DNA of 64,000 bases, taken from Jaltomata sinuosa (Eukaryota; Streptophyta; Magnoliopsida; Solanales; Solanaceae). A program made the translations under genes and the position numbers. The notes below the pieces were generated by a model, which ran no database searches, was not told the origin of the DNA, and was given only the letters and a program-made list of their open reading frames with translations. Positions 46,831 to 57,848 of the stretch are shown one piece after another; the stretch's first letter is position 1; every line of letters begins with the position of its first letter. The stretch is from contig QJPP01003515.1 in NCBI GenBank assembly GCA_003996215.1, positions 186,001-250,000 of the forward strand, in the 5' to 3' direction.

Positions 46831-48894
46831 AACTATTGCTTGTCCTCAAGCAAGATACTCATAAGGTAAGGAATGAATTATGTTCTAGGCTCAATCAAGG
46901 CACAAAGACTAATCTACACAAATAATTAAGAAAAAGAATAAACGAAAAACTCACACAAACGACTCACCTACTATGCTCATCTCAATTTGAACCACCACAA
47001 ATTCAAGGCAATTGATCATTTCACAACCTTCTCCAAAAGGACATCATTTTTCATTCAAAATAAAGGGAATTTTTGCCATTCAAAACAAGACATTTAAGCT
47101 TCTCAAGTCATTGGCATGGACCATCAAAGTTTTCCTCGAGATTTGCCACGCAGGTTGTCTCATTCATTCCCCTTAATTGAAATAGAGACTCTATGTTTTA
47201 ACTCGAGTGCATGATGCCACTCACCACAAGAGAGAATCCCACTCATAATTATTCAATTCACAAAACACGGGATTATAGGAGAACCAAGAAGACTCTCACT
47301 CTCTCAAGGAAGTTCAAGTGCATACACGTTGAACCATAGGCTTGCCCTTCATGTATATCGCCACTAATGTAGGGTAACCAAGCTCGAAATGAGGATATCA
47401 TTTGTTTCAAGTTACTACACCTCCCTAATGCTCTTTGTTCTCATTTTTGTACACCACTTACATTTTTCTATTTCAACTTCACCTTATTTCTCCCTCACAC
47501 AACCCAAGATTTGTTTTTCTTATGACTCTTGATCATTCAGACTCCTTAAACCACCTTCACTTGGTAGCACCTATTTTTTCTTTTAAATTTGCTCATTGGA
47601 TTGATCTTTTGGAGCAATTTTCACTTTGAAATTAAGGTGCTACCTTGCACTTGAAGTGCACTTCTTTTCTTCTCCTTATTTGATCACATGCACCCCCAAA
47701 CTTAGGCATTTGCCTATGTTATCTTTCGTTTCCCCCCCAAACTTAGGATTTTAGCCTACATTTCATTTTTAAGCAATTAGTGAGGATGGGTTCCAAAATA
47801 AAGGTTCCAAAAAGGTCAAGGTGTTAAGAAGGTGCCAAAGAACGGTCACAAGCTCAAATGGGTTCACTAGGATTTGATGTCATGGGAAGTCATTTGGGTG
47901 AAGTGGCTATAAAAAATGGCCTAAGGTCATCTTCCAAGCTCGGTCACACCTAGAATTTTTCCTTGCATTACATTCGAGGCATGTTCTAGATGACACTTAT
48001 GCATAAGAATCAAGGTAAAGCCTCACCACACAAGGCATCATGCCACAAGACTTCTTTCATTAGTCTCACAATCAATTGGGGTAAATGATTTTTGACAAGC
48101 TATTTTGAGTTCATTACACACTCGTTTGTGAGTCAATCAATCTAAAGCGAGAGTGTGCAAGTCATGACAAGAGAATGCTTTTCCTCAAAAATTCATTTTC
48201 CTTCTTCCTTTTATTTTCAAAACAATTTGCCACGAGAAATTTTTTGGCGGGCCTATTTCGAAACAAGCAACTACGGACTCAATTCTAAACTAAAACTTGG
48301 CATTTTCGCTTAAGAAAATCGCCTCTCAATCTATCATAGGGAAATACAAACTCGGTTTGACACACAAAAACAAAAGAAAAGAAAAAAGAAAATAATCAAA
48401 ACTCTTGCTCCTTGGGAAAGAACCGTGGTGGGAAGAAAACACTTGAAGTTTATTTCTAAACTACTATTAACAAGGTGATATCCGAATTGCGTGCTCATGA
48501 TTCATTCAAAACAAGCCTCGGCATAGGCCTTTAGCGAATTTGCAAAGCACGGATAGTAAGACAGTGAAGCATGTAAGACCAACCTGGCAACACAATCTCA
48601 ATCAACAACAATCATGCCCGACAAGGGAACAAATATGCTCAGAATAAAAATAAAAATAAAACATAACAAAAAGGGCTCGGCGAGGGCAATAAACATCACA
48701 ATCATCAAAATATGCCCGACAAGGGCCGAATAAAATCTAGCATAATGTCAACAAGGCCCGAAAAGGGAAATAAAATATCTGAAGCCCACTCATGTGCACC
48801 AACAAAAGCAAGTAAAGCCACCCCTTCCCCATAAAAGGAGCATTGCCCTCAATGCTAATAGTGTAATGGGAAGAGGGTGGAACTCCCTGAAGGA
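46831..48894 (-). other. Z 3' non-coding region with two extra polypurine-tract copies
   Basis: 2 kb between ORF2 and the true polypurine tract. The minus strand holds CTAAGTTTGGGGGTG at 47691-47705 and CCTAAGTTTGGGGGGGA at 47731-47747, both close copies of the tract. No protein-like frame is seen. Repeated CCCGACAAGGGC-type words occur at 48610-48770. Confidence 0.6.
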
Positions 48895-50349
48895 CTAAGC
48901 CTCGCTGTCATCATTATTAGCAGCTATCTCCTCATCTTTTGTCTTCTCACTCACATCATCATCCGGTTGTTGATCTTCATGACCGGACAACACCTCATCC
49001 TCATAGGTTGTAAACAAGCTATCCAATGTTCTTGGAATGGAACTAGGTGGAGACAAGGTGGTCAGATCTGCTTCTACCGCAGGTGATTTTCCTTTTTCCT
49101 TGACCATGTATTTATGGAGTGTCATGAGAGATTTCTCACACTCGTCCACCCATTTGCGCAAATTGAGAATGCTTTCCACAACTTCTTTCATGTCCCACTT
49201 GACTGCCCTTTCAATCAAACCCGGTAGATCATTTGACAAATCCCTCAATTGCCTCTCATGATTGTAAGTTTTGTCAACCAGGTCTTGGAGACCAATGTTA
49301 GACAGTGGCCCTCTGGGTGTAGTGGCTGGAAGTGTGTGTGCTTCTGAAGCACGAGGATACGGAGGAGATGTATGTATTTCAGCATCAGCGTCATCATCCT
49401 CGACTTCCATTGACTCCTCTTCCCTACGGATTTTGAATCAAGGAGCATCCTAGTCAGTCTTCTTATCAAGATCCAATACACCAATGGCCGGAGTAGGAGT
49501 ATCACAGTCGAAGAAAGGAACACTGGATTGCACAAAAAGTTTGCTAATTAACACCGAATAGGGAAATGCATCACCACTCCTTCATGATTTCCTCTTTATC
49601 ACTAATGTAATGACCTCACCACATTGATATGATCTCCTACTATGATTGCAGCTACCAGCATGGCTCCATCATGTGTTATCTTTTGGTCATTTTGAAAAGG
49701 TATTTGATGGGAGCGCATAAAGTCATACCACAAGCGTGCCTCGAACTATATAGTTAGGCGGGGAATTTCACCCTCCATAGTGGCCCAGGGATGTGTGTAG
49801 GAGAAATGATGGAGGCAGCCCATTCGAGAGGTTTACGCTTGAGAAGTAGCTTCTCCATGAGGTCAGGTGCTGATTCAACTGGATTGCTCCAATAGATGGC
49901 ATTAATTGCAGCTGGGGTGATCTTGACTTCTTTTCCCCGAACCATAACTAAGACCAAGGAGGGTAATTTCTCACAACACCCTTTATGGCCATTGTCATCA
50001 TGTGAGGCTTGATATGAGGCAAAGAACTCTCAGACTAACTCCTTGTAGTAGTTTTCGGGCACTTTCTAAAATGGTTGTCACTGACATTTGGAAAACTGAG
50101 TGGGAATGTTGGGTAGATTTTCCCCTATCGCATTCAGGTTAAAGCTTCGTTCCTCATTCAAGGTCCTGCCCCTATCACGATCATAGATCACTTTCATGCC
50201 CTCCATTCTGAACCAAACTCTCTCCTCCTCTGAGGCTTGGTCACGGGAATATGGGACTTTCTTTTTGCCTTTGGTAGTTGGCTTGGAGGAGGAGGGAGCA
50301 TTTGGCCTGCGTGAGTTTCTCTTGGATTTACCCCTGTTAGAAGACATGT
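48895..50349 (-). pseudogene. Z ORF2: env-position plant-specific ORF (Transposase_32-like)
   Basis: Read from the minus-strand ATG at 50347-50349. The N-terminus is basic and Ser/Lys-rich (SSNRGKSKRNSRRPNAPSSS), followed by EEERVWFRMEGMKVIYDRDRG. After stops near 50078, 50056 and 50035 comes LVMVRGKEVKITPAAINAIY near 49930, then PLEWAASIISPTHIPG. The MVRGxEVxITPxAIN string is typical of a large plant family labelled 'putative plant transposon protein', known from products of Athila-type elements rather than from DNA transposases. After a badly broken middle, the C-terminal 171 codons (48895-49410) are open, with a charged, coiled-coil-like part and an acidic tail. Role unknown; not functional here. 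Confidence 0.7.
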
Positions 50350-50352
50350 TCT

Positions 50353-51415
50353 GTATCCATAGATTGTGAGCCAAAACAAAAACAAAACCTAAGAAGAAGT
50401 TATCTAACTACAAAGGATGGAATGCAACAAATTAGAAAAACAAAGTAGGTAACTGTTGGATTATGCAGACCATATGCAAAATGTACCAGAAGGAGCGCGC
50501 ATTTCATATGCTTTTGCACAAGTAAGCAGAGACCTTCAGGGATTTTCCAATGAGGTGCAAAGCTAGTGTGATTCGCACCAGCCAAAATGCATGTCGCACC
50601 AGGCGTCGCTCCTCAGATCAGTAACTGGCTCTTTATTTTAAACATAGTGCGATACTTCATGCGACCCTCACATCAAGATCTATGCATCTCATATGAAATG
50701 CACAAAGGCCCAATTGGATCTTGTGAATTTCACATGTGATCTGTAGAGCAAGACGTGCTTAGGCACTGAGCACCACGCAACAACCCAATCAATATTAAAC
50801 AAAGGGGGACAAGGGATATCATGACCATAACTTCCGAGTACTCAGACTTCCCTGGATTTTCATCGACATAATAACAAACAAGAAATGGACTCAATGACTA
50901 CCCTTAAGATGGATGTTACCCTATCTATCATTGGGAACATCAAGCCCTCACTTGCACAATGGACACCCAAAATTTTGGCAACAATTAACCCCCTCCCCAC
51001 ACAAGATTATGCACCCCAAATAGAATGCTCAATAAAACTCATGGGTATACAATAAGGATAATTCAGCCTCCATAACAAATTTTCGCAAAAACCTCATGAC
51101 AAACGATGATTTTCCCTTAAGAACGACGTCACCCAATCTATCATCGGGCCAAATCATTCGTTCATAACAAGTGGGTTACTCAGACTTCACCGCAACACAT
51201 AATTCAAGGCTAAAAATCACTACCAATCAACATGCATTAGGAAAATTAAAGTTCTACCAAGTTGACACATATCAATATCATCAATACAACTTAGAATTGG
51301 GGATCCAAAATTTTCGGATCTCACCCAAAATCAACATGGTAATTCTACTAAGCATGCTTCACAATATGAGTTCCCAACATTCAAAGAAACAAGTATTTAA
51401 CATTGGGGAACTTAC
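50353..51415 (-). other. Probable intron in the Z ORF2 transcript
   Basis: The donor on the minus strand reads TTATG|GTAAGTTCC (GT at 51415-51414) and the acceptor TTTTGTTTTGGCTCACAATC followed by TATGGATACAG| at 50353, three bases upstream of the ORF2 ATG. Both match plant consensus, with a T-rich tract before the acceptor. The intron is ~1.06 kb and AT-rich. It holds a GTGCGA/TCGCAC word cluster at 50480-50790. No transcript evidence is available. Confidence 0.5.
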
Positions 51416-51665
51416 CATAAGTGAAGATTATGAAGAGAGGAGTGAAAATTGAATCTTTTTGTTCTTCAATAATGGTGACCCATGAAACCTTCCCGGAGAG
51501 ATGACGACGGCAGTGGTGATGGAGTGGTGGAGATGGTTAGGTGAGAGATGAAAAAGATTTTGGGGCAGTTTGAGGGATTTAGAGAGAGTTTTGGGAGAGA
51601 ATTTTGGGAATTGGAAAGAAAAGATGGTGGAAAGAAGAGAAGAGAGGCGGTTTTAAAAAAAAAAA
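51416..51665 (-). promoter_or_regulatory. Leader-like first exon of a second Z transcription unit
   Basis: After a run of 17 T (minus strand) comes AAAACCGCC and then ~150 bp of CT-rich sequence (CTCTCTTCTCTTCTTTCC ... CTCTCACC), typical of plant 5' untranslated leaders, ending at the donor at 51416. The region upstream (51725-52015) carries a palindrome cluster like that of the LTR promoter. Together these suggest an internal promoter for ORF2. Confidence 0.45.
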
Positions 51666-51724
51666 AAAAAGTTGGTCGGGTCATCTCCAGGTCAGGTCGG
51701 TCAATGGGTTAGGTCAATTAAATT

Positions 51725-52015
51725 TCAAACTTATCGCTTATGCACCGTGACTTGCGATGCACACCTGATAATGTGTGGACCACATGGCGTATCACACATA
51801 CCTCTTTTTCTCCCCTGGGTTTGCCCAGACATCTGTTTCACCATGCGACGGAGGTGCGATGCGCACTTGGGCTCATGCTGTCCACATGGCCTAGAACATG
51901 TCGCCTCCAAATTTTCAAATTTCCTTCAGGCATTCTGATTTGGCATGCGATAGGCTGTGTGACATGCATAAATTCTTGTGCAGTCCGCATATTCCACCGC
52001 ACGACTCCTTTTTGC
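51725..52015 (-). promoter_or_regulatory. Z internal palindrome cluster
   Basis: Words GTGCGATGCGCAC near 51853-51865, GCACCGTGACTTGCGATGC near 51741, GCATGCGATAGGC and TCGTGCGGTGG near 51995-52005. They are of the same GTGCG/CGCAC type as in the Z LTR, with no LTR nearby. Confidence 0.5.
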
Positions 52016-52100
52016 CCTTTTTTCCATTGTTCATTTTTACATCCATGCTTTCCCTACAAAAATACCAAAAATAAAAAAATATAACCAAAAATAAATAAAG

Positions 52101-52145
52101 AAACTTGGCTTGCCTCCCAAGCAGTGCCTGATTTAACGTCGCGGC
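52101..52145 (-). other. Conserved tail motif shared with Y
   Basis: Minus strand GCGACGTTAAATCAGGCACT then GCTTGGGAGGCAAGCC. If translated, RDVKSGTAWEASQV. It follows the end of gag by fewer than 40 bases and aligns with Y 15834-15876. Confidence 0.6.
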
Positions 52146-52163
52146 ATGATGATACTACCTCAA

Positions 52164-53493
52164 TTAATCATTCTTTGGGTTGGTAATGGTGTCGCTAGGC
52201 AACGTCCCTTTCATCCTTGGGTTTATTTGGCTTAAGAGGTGGTCTATTTGGGCCTCCAGATGCTTGGTTGAGGCTGAGTGGGAGCTCACAGTTTGGTGAA
52301 GTGTTGAGACCTTACTCTTTAGCTCGCTCACTCCCGTATTTGTTGTGTCCACCTTCTTAAGAATCAAGGACAATATGTTCTCCAACTTGGAATGGCCGGG
52401 GTTGCTTGTGCCTAGTTGGTAGAGAGAGTCCGTCTTATTCAGAGGGATATAGGGATTCAAACTCTGGTGATTGAAATGATCCACATCCTTGTTTCTATCC
52501 CGCCAATTTCCGTCTCTTTCTTTGTCTCGAATATAACCTTGGTTCTCCTCCCTCGGGCGATAATACCCAGGATTAGAACCCACTGCCACAAACATAGCTT
52601 TCCATCAACCACAGTCATGAGCTCATCATCACTAGCTTTGATTTCCGGTGTGCTCACAGCATTCACCATTTTATCACCACCAGCTCCCATTATATCCTTG
52701 GCCATCAAATCAATTTGTGTAATCATTTAACTATTGTCTCATCACGCTCCTCATCCTTCTTCCTGATTTAATTGACCAAGATGGATAAGGGTCCTCCCGA
52801 GGTTGGTATATTTTCTTCTCTTACATGCCAAGCTTGATCTATCTTCTTCATTCGCTCGAAGAAAGTCAAGGCAATGGGAAACTCTAAGTCCATGAAGGTA
52901 CCACCTCCAATATTGTTAGCCACCAATTTATTCATAGAGTTCAATGATAAATAGAAGCTTTGTAGCACCCTATGGTTTGACAACTCATGATTTGGACATA
53001 AGAGAACCTTCTTTTTAAATCTTAGCCAAACCTCATGAAGAGGCTCATCCGGGAGTTTCCTAAAGTTAGTGATCTTATCTCTTAACTGCATCATTCAAGA
53101 TTGAGGAAAGAACCTTGATGTAAATTCTTCAACCAACTCGGCCCAAAAGGTGATGAAATCATCTAAAAATTCCTCCAACCACACTGTGGCTTCCAACGTC
53201 AAGGAAAAGGGGAATAGGCATAATTGGATGGACTCTTGCGATATATGTTGAAAGATGAATGGTTGGCAAATCTGCACAAAATTCTGAATATGCCGATTGG
53301 CATCTTCATGGGCTGCTCCACCAAATAGGCCATTCATTTGGATTAAGTGGAGCATGGTACTAGTCACATGAAAGATAGAATTTCCCACCGTGAGGGGTAG
53401 GCGGATTGCACCTACACCCCCTTGCATCATAGGCTCAACCTCGTTGGCCTCCATGAAGCCATCAATGCTCTCATTGTCATCAGCCTCATTCAT
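52164..53493 (-). pseudogene. gag: Z gag (Athila-type)
   Basis: Capsid gene of Z. The first part (53493-53095) shows HEDANRHIQNFVQICQ, LCLFPFSLTLEATVWLEEF and FWAELVEEFTSRFFP. After an in-frame stop at 53095-53097 the same frame continues with MMQLRDKITNFRKLPDEPLH, EVWLRFKKKVLLCPNHELSN and FERMKKIDQAWHVREE, the usual Athila gag order. A stop at 52768 and frameshifts near 52740 and 52600 separate the C-terminal part (52595-52164), which holds LEAQIDHLLSQINPRMKGTL and SDTITNPKND. A low-complexity Arg/Asp-rich stretch precedes it. No zinc knuckle was seen. Confidence 0.9.
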
Positions 53494-53597
53494 AGGCTAG
53501 CCTATTCAGTCAACCATAAACAACAAACAAAAGTAAAAGAAGCAAGTACTCTCAAAGTGATTTAAAAACAACAATCAAAAATAGCTATCAACTCAAG

Positions 53598-53616
53598 TCC
53601 CCAGCAGCAGCGCCAT
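53598..53616 (-). other. Z primer binding site (tRNA-Asp-like)
   Basis: Minus strand TGGCGCTGCTGCTGGGGAC, three bases inside the 5' LTR edge; it differs from the Y site at a few positions. Confidence 0.82.
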
Positions 53617-53619
53617 TTT

Positions 53620-55116
53620 TTATGAACGCTCAAATAGTGCTCTCCAAAGTTGGACGCCACGGTGATCGTGCTGCAAAATAAAATTTATAATCCCAACGAG
53701 TGTTGGGGCCATACCCAAGGGACTTGGAGTAGCTAAATAGAGATTGTATTGAGTTGAGTTCAAAACAAGAGTAAATGCTCAAAGTATAAAGTAAACGGAT
53801 GGGGGAATTAGGATGTTGTCACTACAATCACAATTCAATTAAAAAGCAATAAAACGAAAGCGGGTGTACCAAGTTGACTAGACGACTAGAGATGCATATT
53901 CGATGGGGCTTCAGTTATAGGATAGGGTGATTATCAATTCGTACTTATTCTTTCTTAATGACATGAATAACATTGGTCATAGGTAAGATTTGATTATCTC
54001 TCGATCAACAATCTTATATCCGATGAGCTCGGTTAGAGCATCATCGGTTTGATCAATAAAGAACCAATTTAAGCTTAGGGAGGTCACACTATCTCTAGCT
54101 TAGACCCTTAAATAGGTGATTCCATTGATAAAAGCTATATCTAACCTCAAATCTGAGTGTAATCCCAAGTTCCCACTAGTACTTTCACATACGAAACCAT
54201 GAAATCCTTTCTCAAGCAATTACATAGTCAAGTAATGAAAATTAATGTTTTCAACCACAAATTTTAGGATTAAAACTTGGTGAAATTACTAGACCCATGT
54301 CAATTAAGCAATTATAAGAAAGAATAAATAACACCCACACCCATTTGTTAAGCACATATCATCAATACACCCCTAGACAAGAGAATTTAGCCACTCATAG
54401 AAAGTGAGAAAGAGATACCAACTGGGTAATTCAAAATGTCTTCCATTAGAGCTGAATCTCATGTTCTAGATTCAATTTGAGAACACAAGTGTTAACCAAG
54501 AGAATTAGATTGAAACCCTCTTCTCAATGGAGGTGAAAAAACTATTCTCCAAGTAAAAAGCTCTTCAGAATATTCAAGAGTGAAGAAAGTTATTTACAAT
54601 TGTGCCTAAATAGGCCTTTTATTGTTTCCCAAAACATCACTAAAAATTAAGATAAAATTTCCCTTCGGGAGGTCTGCGGCGCGACATGCGGTTTGCATGT
54701 TATGATGTGCGCATCGCACACTGCCTTTCATTGAACCAGTGACTTCATCTATCTTTGGGAGTTCCGTACAAAGGGGGTGCAGTTTGCACCTTGAGATGTA
54801 CGCATCACACAATGACTGAACCCCTTAATAGACTGTTCAGGACTTTTGCAGCTATGTGCGAAGGAGGTGTGGCTCGCACCTCGACTTGTGCGTGTCACAC
54901 AGCCACCGCATCTCCAATTAGAATCTTTAGCTTTTCCTAACACTTTGCACTTCACTCATTAGAGCTCTTTTTGGGTCCATTTCCTTATTTTTCATCATCT
55001 ATCAAAAGTAACTGCACAGACATCAATAAAGGCTATAAGAACCTCTAAATTTATTCAAAACATGGCAATAATTCATGGATATAGGCTCAATAAGTTGGTA
55101 GATTACTGACTTATCA
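53620..55116 (-). repeat. Z 5' LTR
   Basis: 1,497 bp; minus strand TGATAAGTCAGTAATC to GAGCGTTCATAA (decayed CA end). The TATA-like sequence is degraded to CAATAAAA near 54615. Cluster at 54660-54910. Confidence 0.92.
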
Positions 55117-56165
55117 ATGACAATGAGACTTCTGTGCATGTTGCTACAGTGCTTCCTCCAACTAGGATTTCAGATCGAGAGCTTACCATATCAGCTAGGT
55201 AGTTTGTGGCCAGCCCAACCTCTGGTGGGATTACGACAACCTCAATTCTTTAGGACATAATGGCTAGGACTTCGAGTCTTCTGGAGGGTGTGTCACAGGT
55301 AGGGACAGTACCCAGTTCTTCGAGCGGTGCTTCGGCTAGGTTTGAGGTTACATGTCTCAAGTAGTGTTCTATAAAGGTTTTGGAGTATGAGGCAAGGTTT
55401 CACGAGGTGACTAGGGATACTGTTAGGATAATTCCTACCGACTTTGAGAGAGTACAAGGTTTTTTTGGAGGATTGATTTCACCACTTCATTTGGCGACAG
55501 AGCACTTAGTTACGATTGGGACTACCTTTCTTCAGGTGGTTGATCATGCTTTGGCTATAGAGGGGTTATGTCGTGAGGCATATAGAGGCGTTGGTAAGAG
55601 GCATCACTATCAAGGTAGTTTTCATAGTTCTCAGTCTTGAGGTAGTGGGTTCTCTAGTATAGATCAATTTTATTGCTTTCTATCTAACAGGTCAGTTCCA
55701 GTGGCTCCACAAGATTAAAAGGGTTATTGTACAGGGCTTGATTGGTAGAGTAGACATTGTATAGGTTAGGTTTTTTGAGATTTGCCTTCTGGGTATTTAG
55801 TTCATGGTGTCTAATCAGGCTCTATGAGATCTTCACGTCGGACTTCATATGGTAGAGGTAGCTTCCAGTATGGTGAGTTTGGGCACTTTGCTAGGAATTG
55901 CCCCATAATCACGCATTCCAGTCAGCAGAGTCATCTAGCTTTATCTCCCAAGGCTCCAGTTCCACCGGCTAGAGGTGGTGTGCGAGGTAGTCGAGGTGGT
56001 CCCTAGATGGTTAGAGGTGACTTTCAGCTAGGCAATTCAAGTAGCCGTCCTGAGGTAGCAGGCACCTTATGTCAGAGCAGGACTTCTTCGGGTTTCTATG
56101 GTTGTGGAGTGATAGGCCATATTTATAGATAGTGTCCCCGACGCAAGATGATCAAGCTTTCAACA
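55117..56165 (+). pseudogene. gag: W copy B gag (main part)
   Basis: Continues gag from the ATG at 45289 after the Z insertion. The open part 55380-55640 reads EYEARFHEVTRDTVRIIPTD, FERVQGFFGGLISPLHLATE and DHALAIEGLCREA, the capsid C-terminal domain of Tekay-type gag. Two nucleic-acid-binding boxes follow: YGEFGHFARNCP near 55868 (first Cys changed to Tyr) and CGVIGHIYR, a stop, then CP near 56103-56137. Stops and frameshifts are frequent (near 55200, 55640, 55718 and 55815). Not functional. Confidence 0.85.
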
Positions 56166-56189
56166 TTGATTACTCATTCCATAGATAGG

Positions 56190-56526
56190 CACAAACAATT
56201 TTATGCCCCTCCAGGTTGGCCAGAGGTAGAGGTTCAAAATATCATTGCTACATGTATGGTCTTTGTTATCATCAGCTAGTTCTGGTATTGCTTGCTTTGG
56301 TGGTCTACCCTTTTTCATATGTATATATATCTGCCTACCTGCTTATCGCCTGGATGTAGTATTTGAGTTTGTAGTGCTTATACGTGTGACTACTCTATAG
56401 AAGGATTCTTTTAGTAGTGGATGGGGTGTGTCAACTTTGGGAGGTGACTACCTGGAGTTGACTCATGGGTAGGCCTTGTTAGCTTAATTTTTGGTCTTCG
56501 TTTAATTCGAGAGTTGGTTTAAGTAT
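56190..56526 (+). pseudogene. pol: W copy B protease, N-terminal part
   Basis: Follows gag. GWPEVEVQNIIATCMVFVII is similar to the sequence that precedes the protease active site in this clade. The active-site region itself is scrambled by frameshifts (STLFHMYIYLP where a GSTYSYVS-type string would be), and no DSG/DPG triplet remains. The solo LTR cuts it at 56526. The remainder resumes at 57849. Confidence 0.6.
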
Positions 56527-57848
56527 TGATAAGTTGGTATTCTACCTAATTATTTAGCCTTTAAGTTATGCTTTTGCTAGTTTAAAGTGGAAAAATAGTG
56601 CAACTGACACAGATTACTTCTATTTTGCAGGTCTTTGTGTTTTATAAGTTTTCGAGAAGAATTCAGATGAAAACTAGTCAAAAAAGAGCCATTCAGAAGA
56701 AATAAAGAACAGGCAGCTGATTAGCCCATGCAAACGCAGAAGAACCTCCACGTATGCGAAGGCCACTTGAGAAAAAGCTACACAAACATGGTAGTCTTTC
56801 CGCGTATATGAAAGTCAACTAGATAGAAGACTCTTCGCAAATGTGGTGGACCACACGTGTAGGCGAAGAAGGAATATTAGCTGCGAGGAAAAATGGAAAT
56901 TTCCCTTTTTGGAAACCCCCAATCCATATAAAACTCCTCTCAGCCAATTGGGAACACATCTTTGGCTATTTTCACAACTTTTTACAAGCTTGGAGAGCAA
57001 GTTCATCAACCAACACCATAGAAGTAAAGATTTGGATGCTCTTTATTGTAAAATCTTTAGTTTCCATTCTACAACTCTTTTTCTCAATTGCTATTTTATT
57101 GGTGTAATTGTTGAATTGAGATTTGGGTTTGTATTAGCGGTAATACTTGTTTGGGTATTGAATTCATATATAGATTTTGCTCTTGATTGATTATTTGGGT
57201 CTATTGAGTCCTCCATGCTTGAATTTATAGTTAATGGTTGCAAACATTGACTTAGCTTTCTAATTTGAGTTGTTGCTTGAGAAAGAATTTACTTCAGTTC
57301 GGGAAGATTCAATAGTGGAGATTTGGGGTTTCCACCCTAGACCAAGGCTAGAGATAGTTTGGTTGCCAGAAACTCCAATCTAAGAGTTGGGATTAGAGAT
57401 AACCCAACTCACCCAAGTTATTTGGTTGGTTTATTGCTTACTCTTAGTGGTTTGAGAGAGCACACAAGATATATGCTCGATTGGTCGAAAGACGATTAGG
57501 CATACCTTCAACCAAGACTACCTACGTGTTACTGGGTGCAAGTCTTGTGATTTGAACTCCCATTCCCAAGTCTCCCTTGTGGTCCTTGCTTGGTGAAAGC
57601 CATTGATCAATCTATCTTTTATTTGATTTTCTTTTATCTTTAGTTTTAGTCTAAAACTCCCCTTTTAGATATCTTTCCCCCTTTTTGTTAATTGAACTCC
57701 AATAAGTTGCTTTTATTCTTTATTAGCTCGATCGCAAATATATTATTCTCTGTGGGTACGACCCTGACATTCATTGGGAATAGAAATGTGTTTTGCTCTG
57801 ACGATCATCATAACCTCCAACTTGGGGTGTACGATTTGAGCATTATCA
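56527..57848 (+). mobile_element. Solo LTR, Athila-type, TSD AGTAT
   Basis: 1,322 bp from TGATAAGTTGG to GAGCATTATCA, flanked by perfect AGTAT at 56522-56526 and 57849-57853. Solo LTRs arise when the two LTRs of an element recombine and the inside is lost. Contains a palindrome cluster (56720-56870), TATAAAA at 56927-56933 and an Athila-type U5 (CTCTGTGGGTACGACCCTGAC near 57752-57772, split here as CTCTGTGGGTACGACCC). Its ends resemble those of Z, but its body is a different family. Confidence 0.93.
56720..56870 (+). promoter_or_regulatory. Solo-LTR U3 palindrome cluster with nested hairpin
   Basis: CTTCGC (56833-56838) faces GCGAAG (56863-56868), and inside them GTGGT-GG-ACCAC spans 56843-56854. 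Earlier words ACGTATGCGAAGG and CCGCGTATATG are related. Ends ~57 bp before TATAAAA. Confidence 0.6.

Larger units (their letters stand above)
45319..55116 (-). mobile_element. Z: Athila-related element with gag and an env-position ORF, no pol
   Basis: 9.8-kb insertion in W gag. W copy A reads across the site as CAGGTGACAATGAG; here the flanks are GTAAC (45314-45318) and ATGAC (55117-55121), a 5-bp target-site duplication with decay. Ends are TGAT...ATCA. Minus-strand order: 5' LTR (53620-55116), tRNA-Asp-like primer site, gag, tail motif, internal promoter-like region, probable intron, ORF2, long 3' region with polypurine-tract copies, 3' LTR (45319-46816). Protease, RT, RNase H and integrase are missing, so Z was non-autonomous. 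Confidence 0.9.

Noticed and set aside
48895..49410. 171-codon open frame with acidic tail as a host gene
   Set aside because: It lies inside Z in the same strand and order as an env-position ORF, no separate promoter or terminator is seen directly before it, and the upstream half of the same ORF is recognisable with stops.
49740..50349. DNA transposase, because the protein family is often labelled 'putative plant transposon protein'
   Set aside because: No catalytic DDE pattern or terminal inverted repeats; the context is an LTR retrotransposon with PBS and polypurine tract.
51653..51670. Poly(A) tail of a LINE or processed pseudogene
   Set aside because: The A run (plus strand) is followed by unrelated Z sequence on both sides, without target-site duplication or a coding 3' end next to it.
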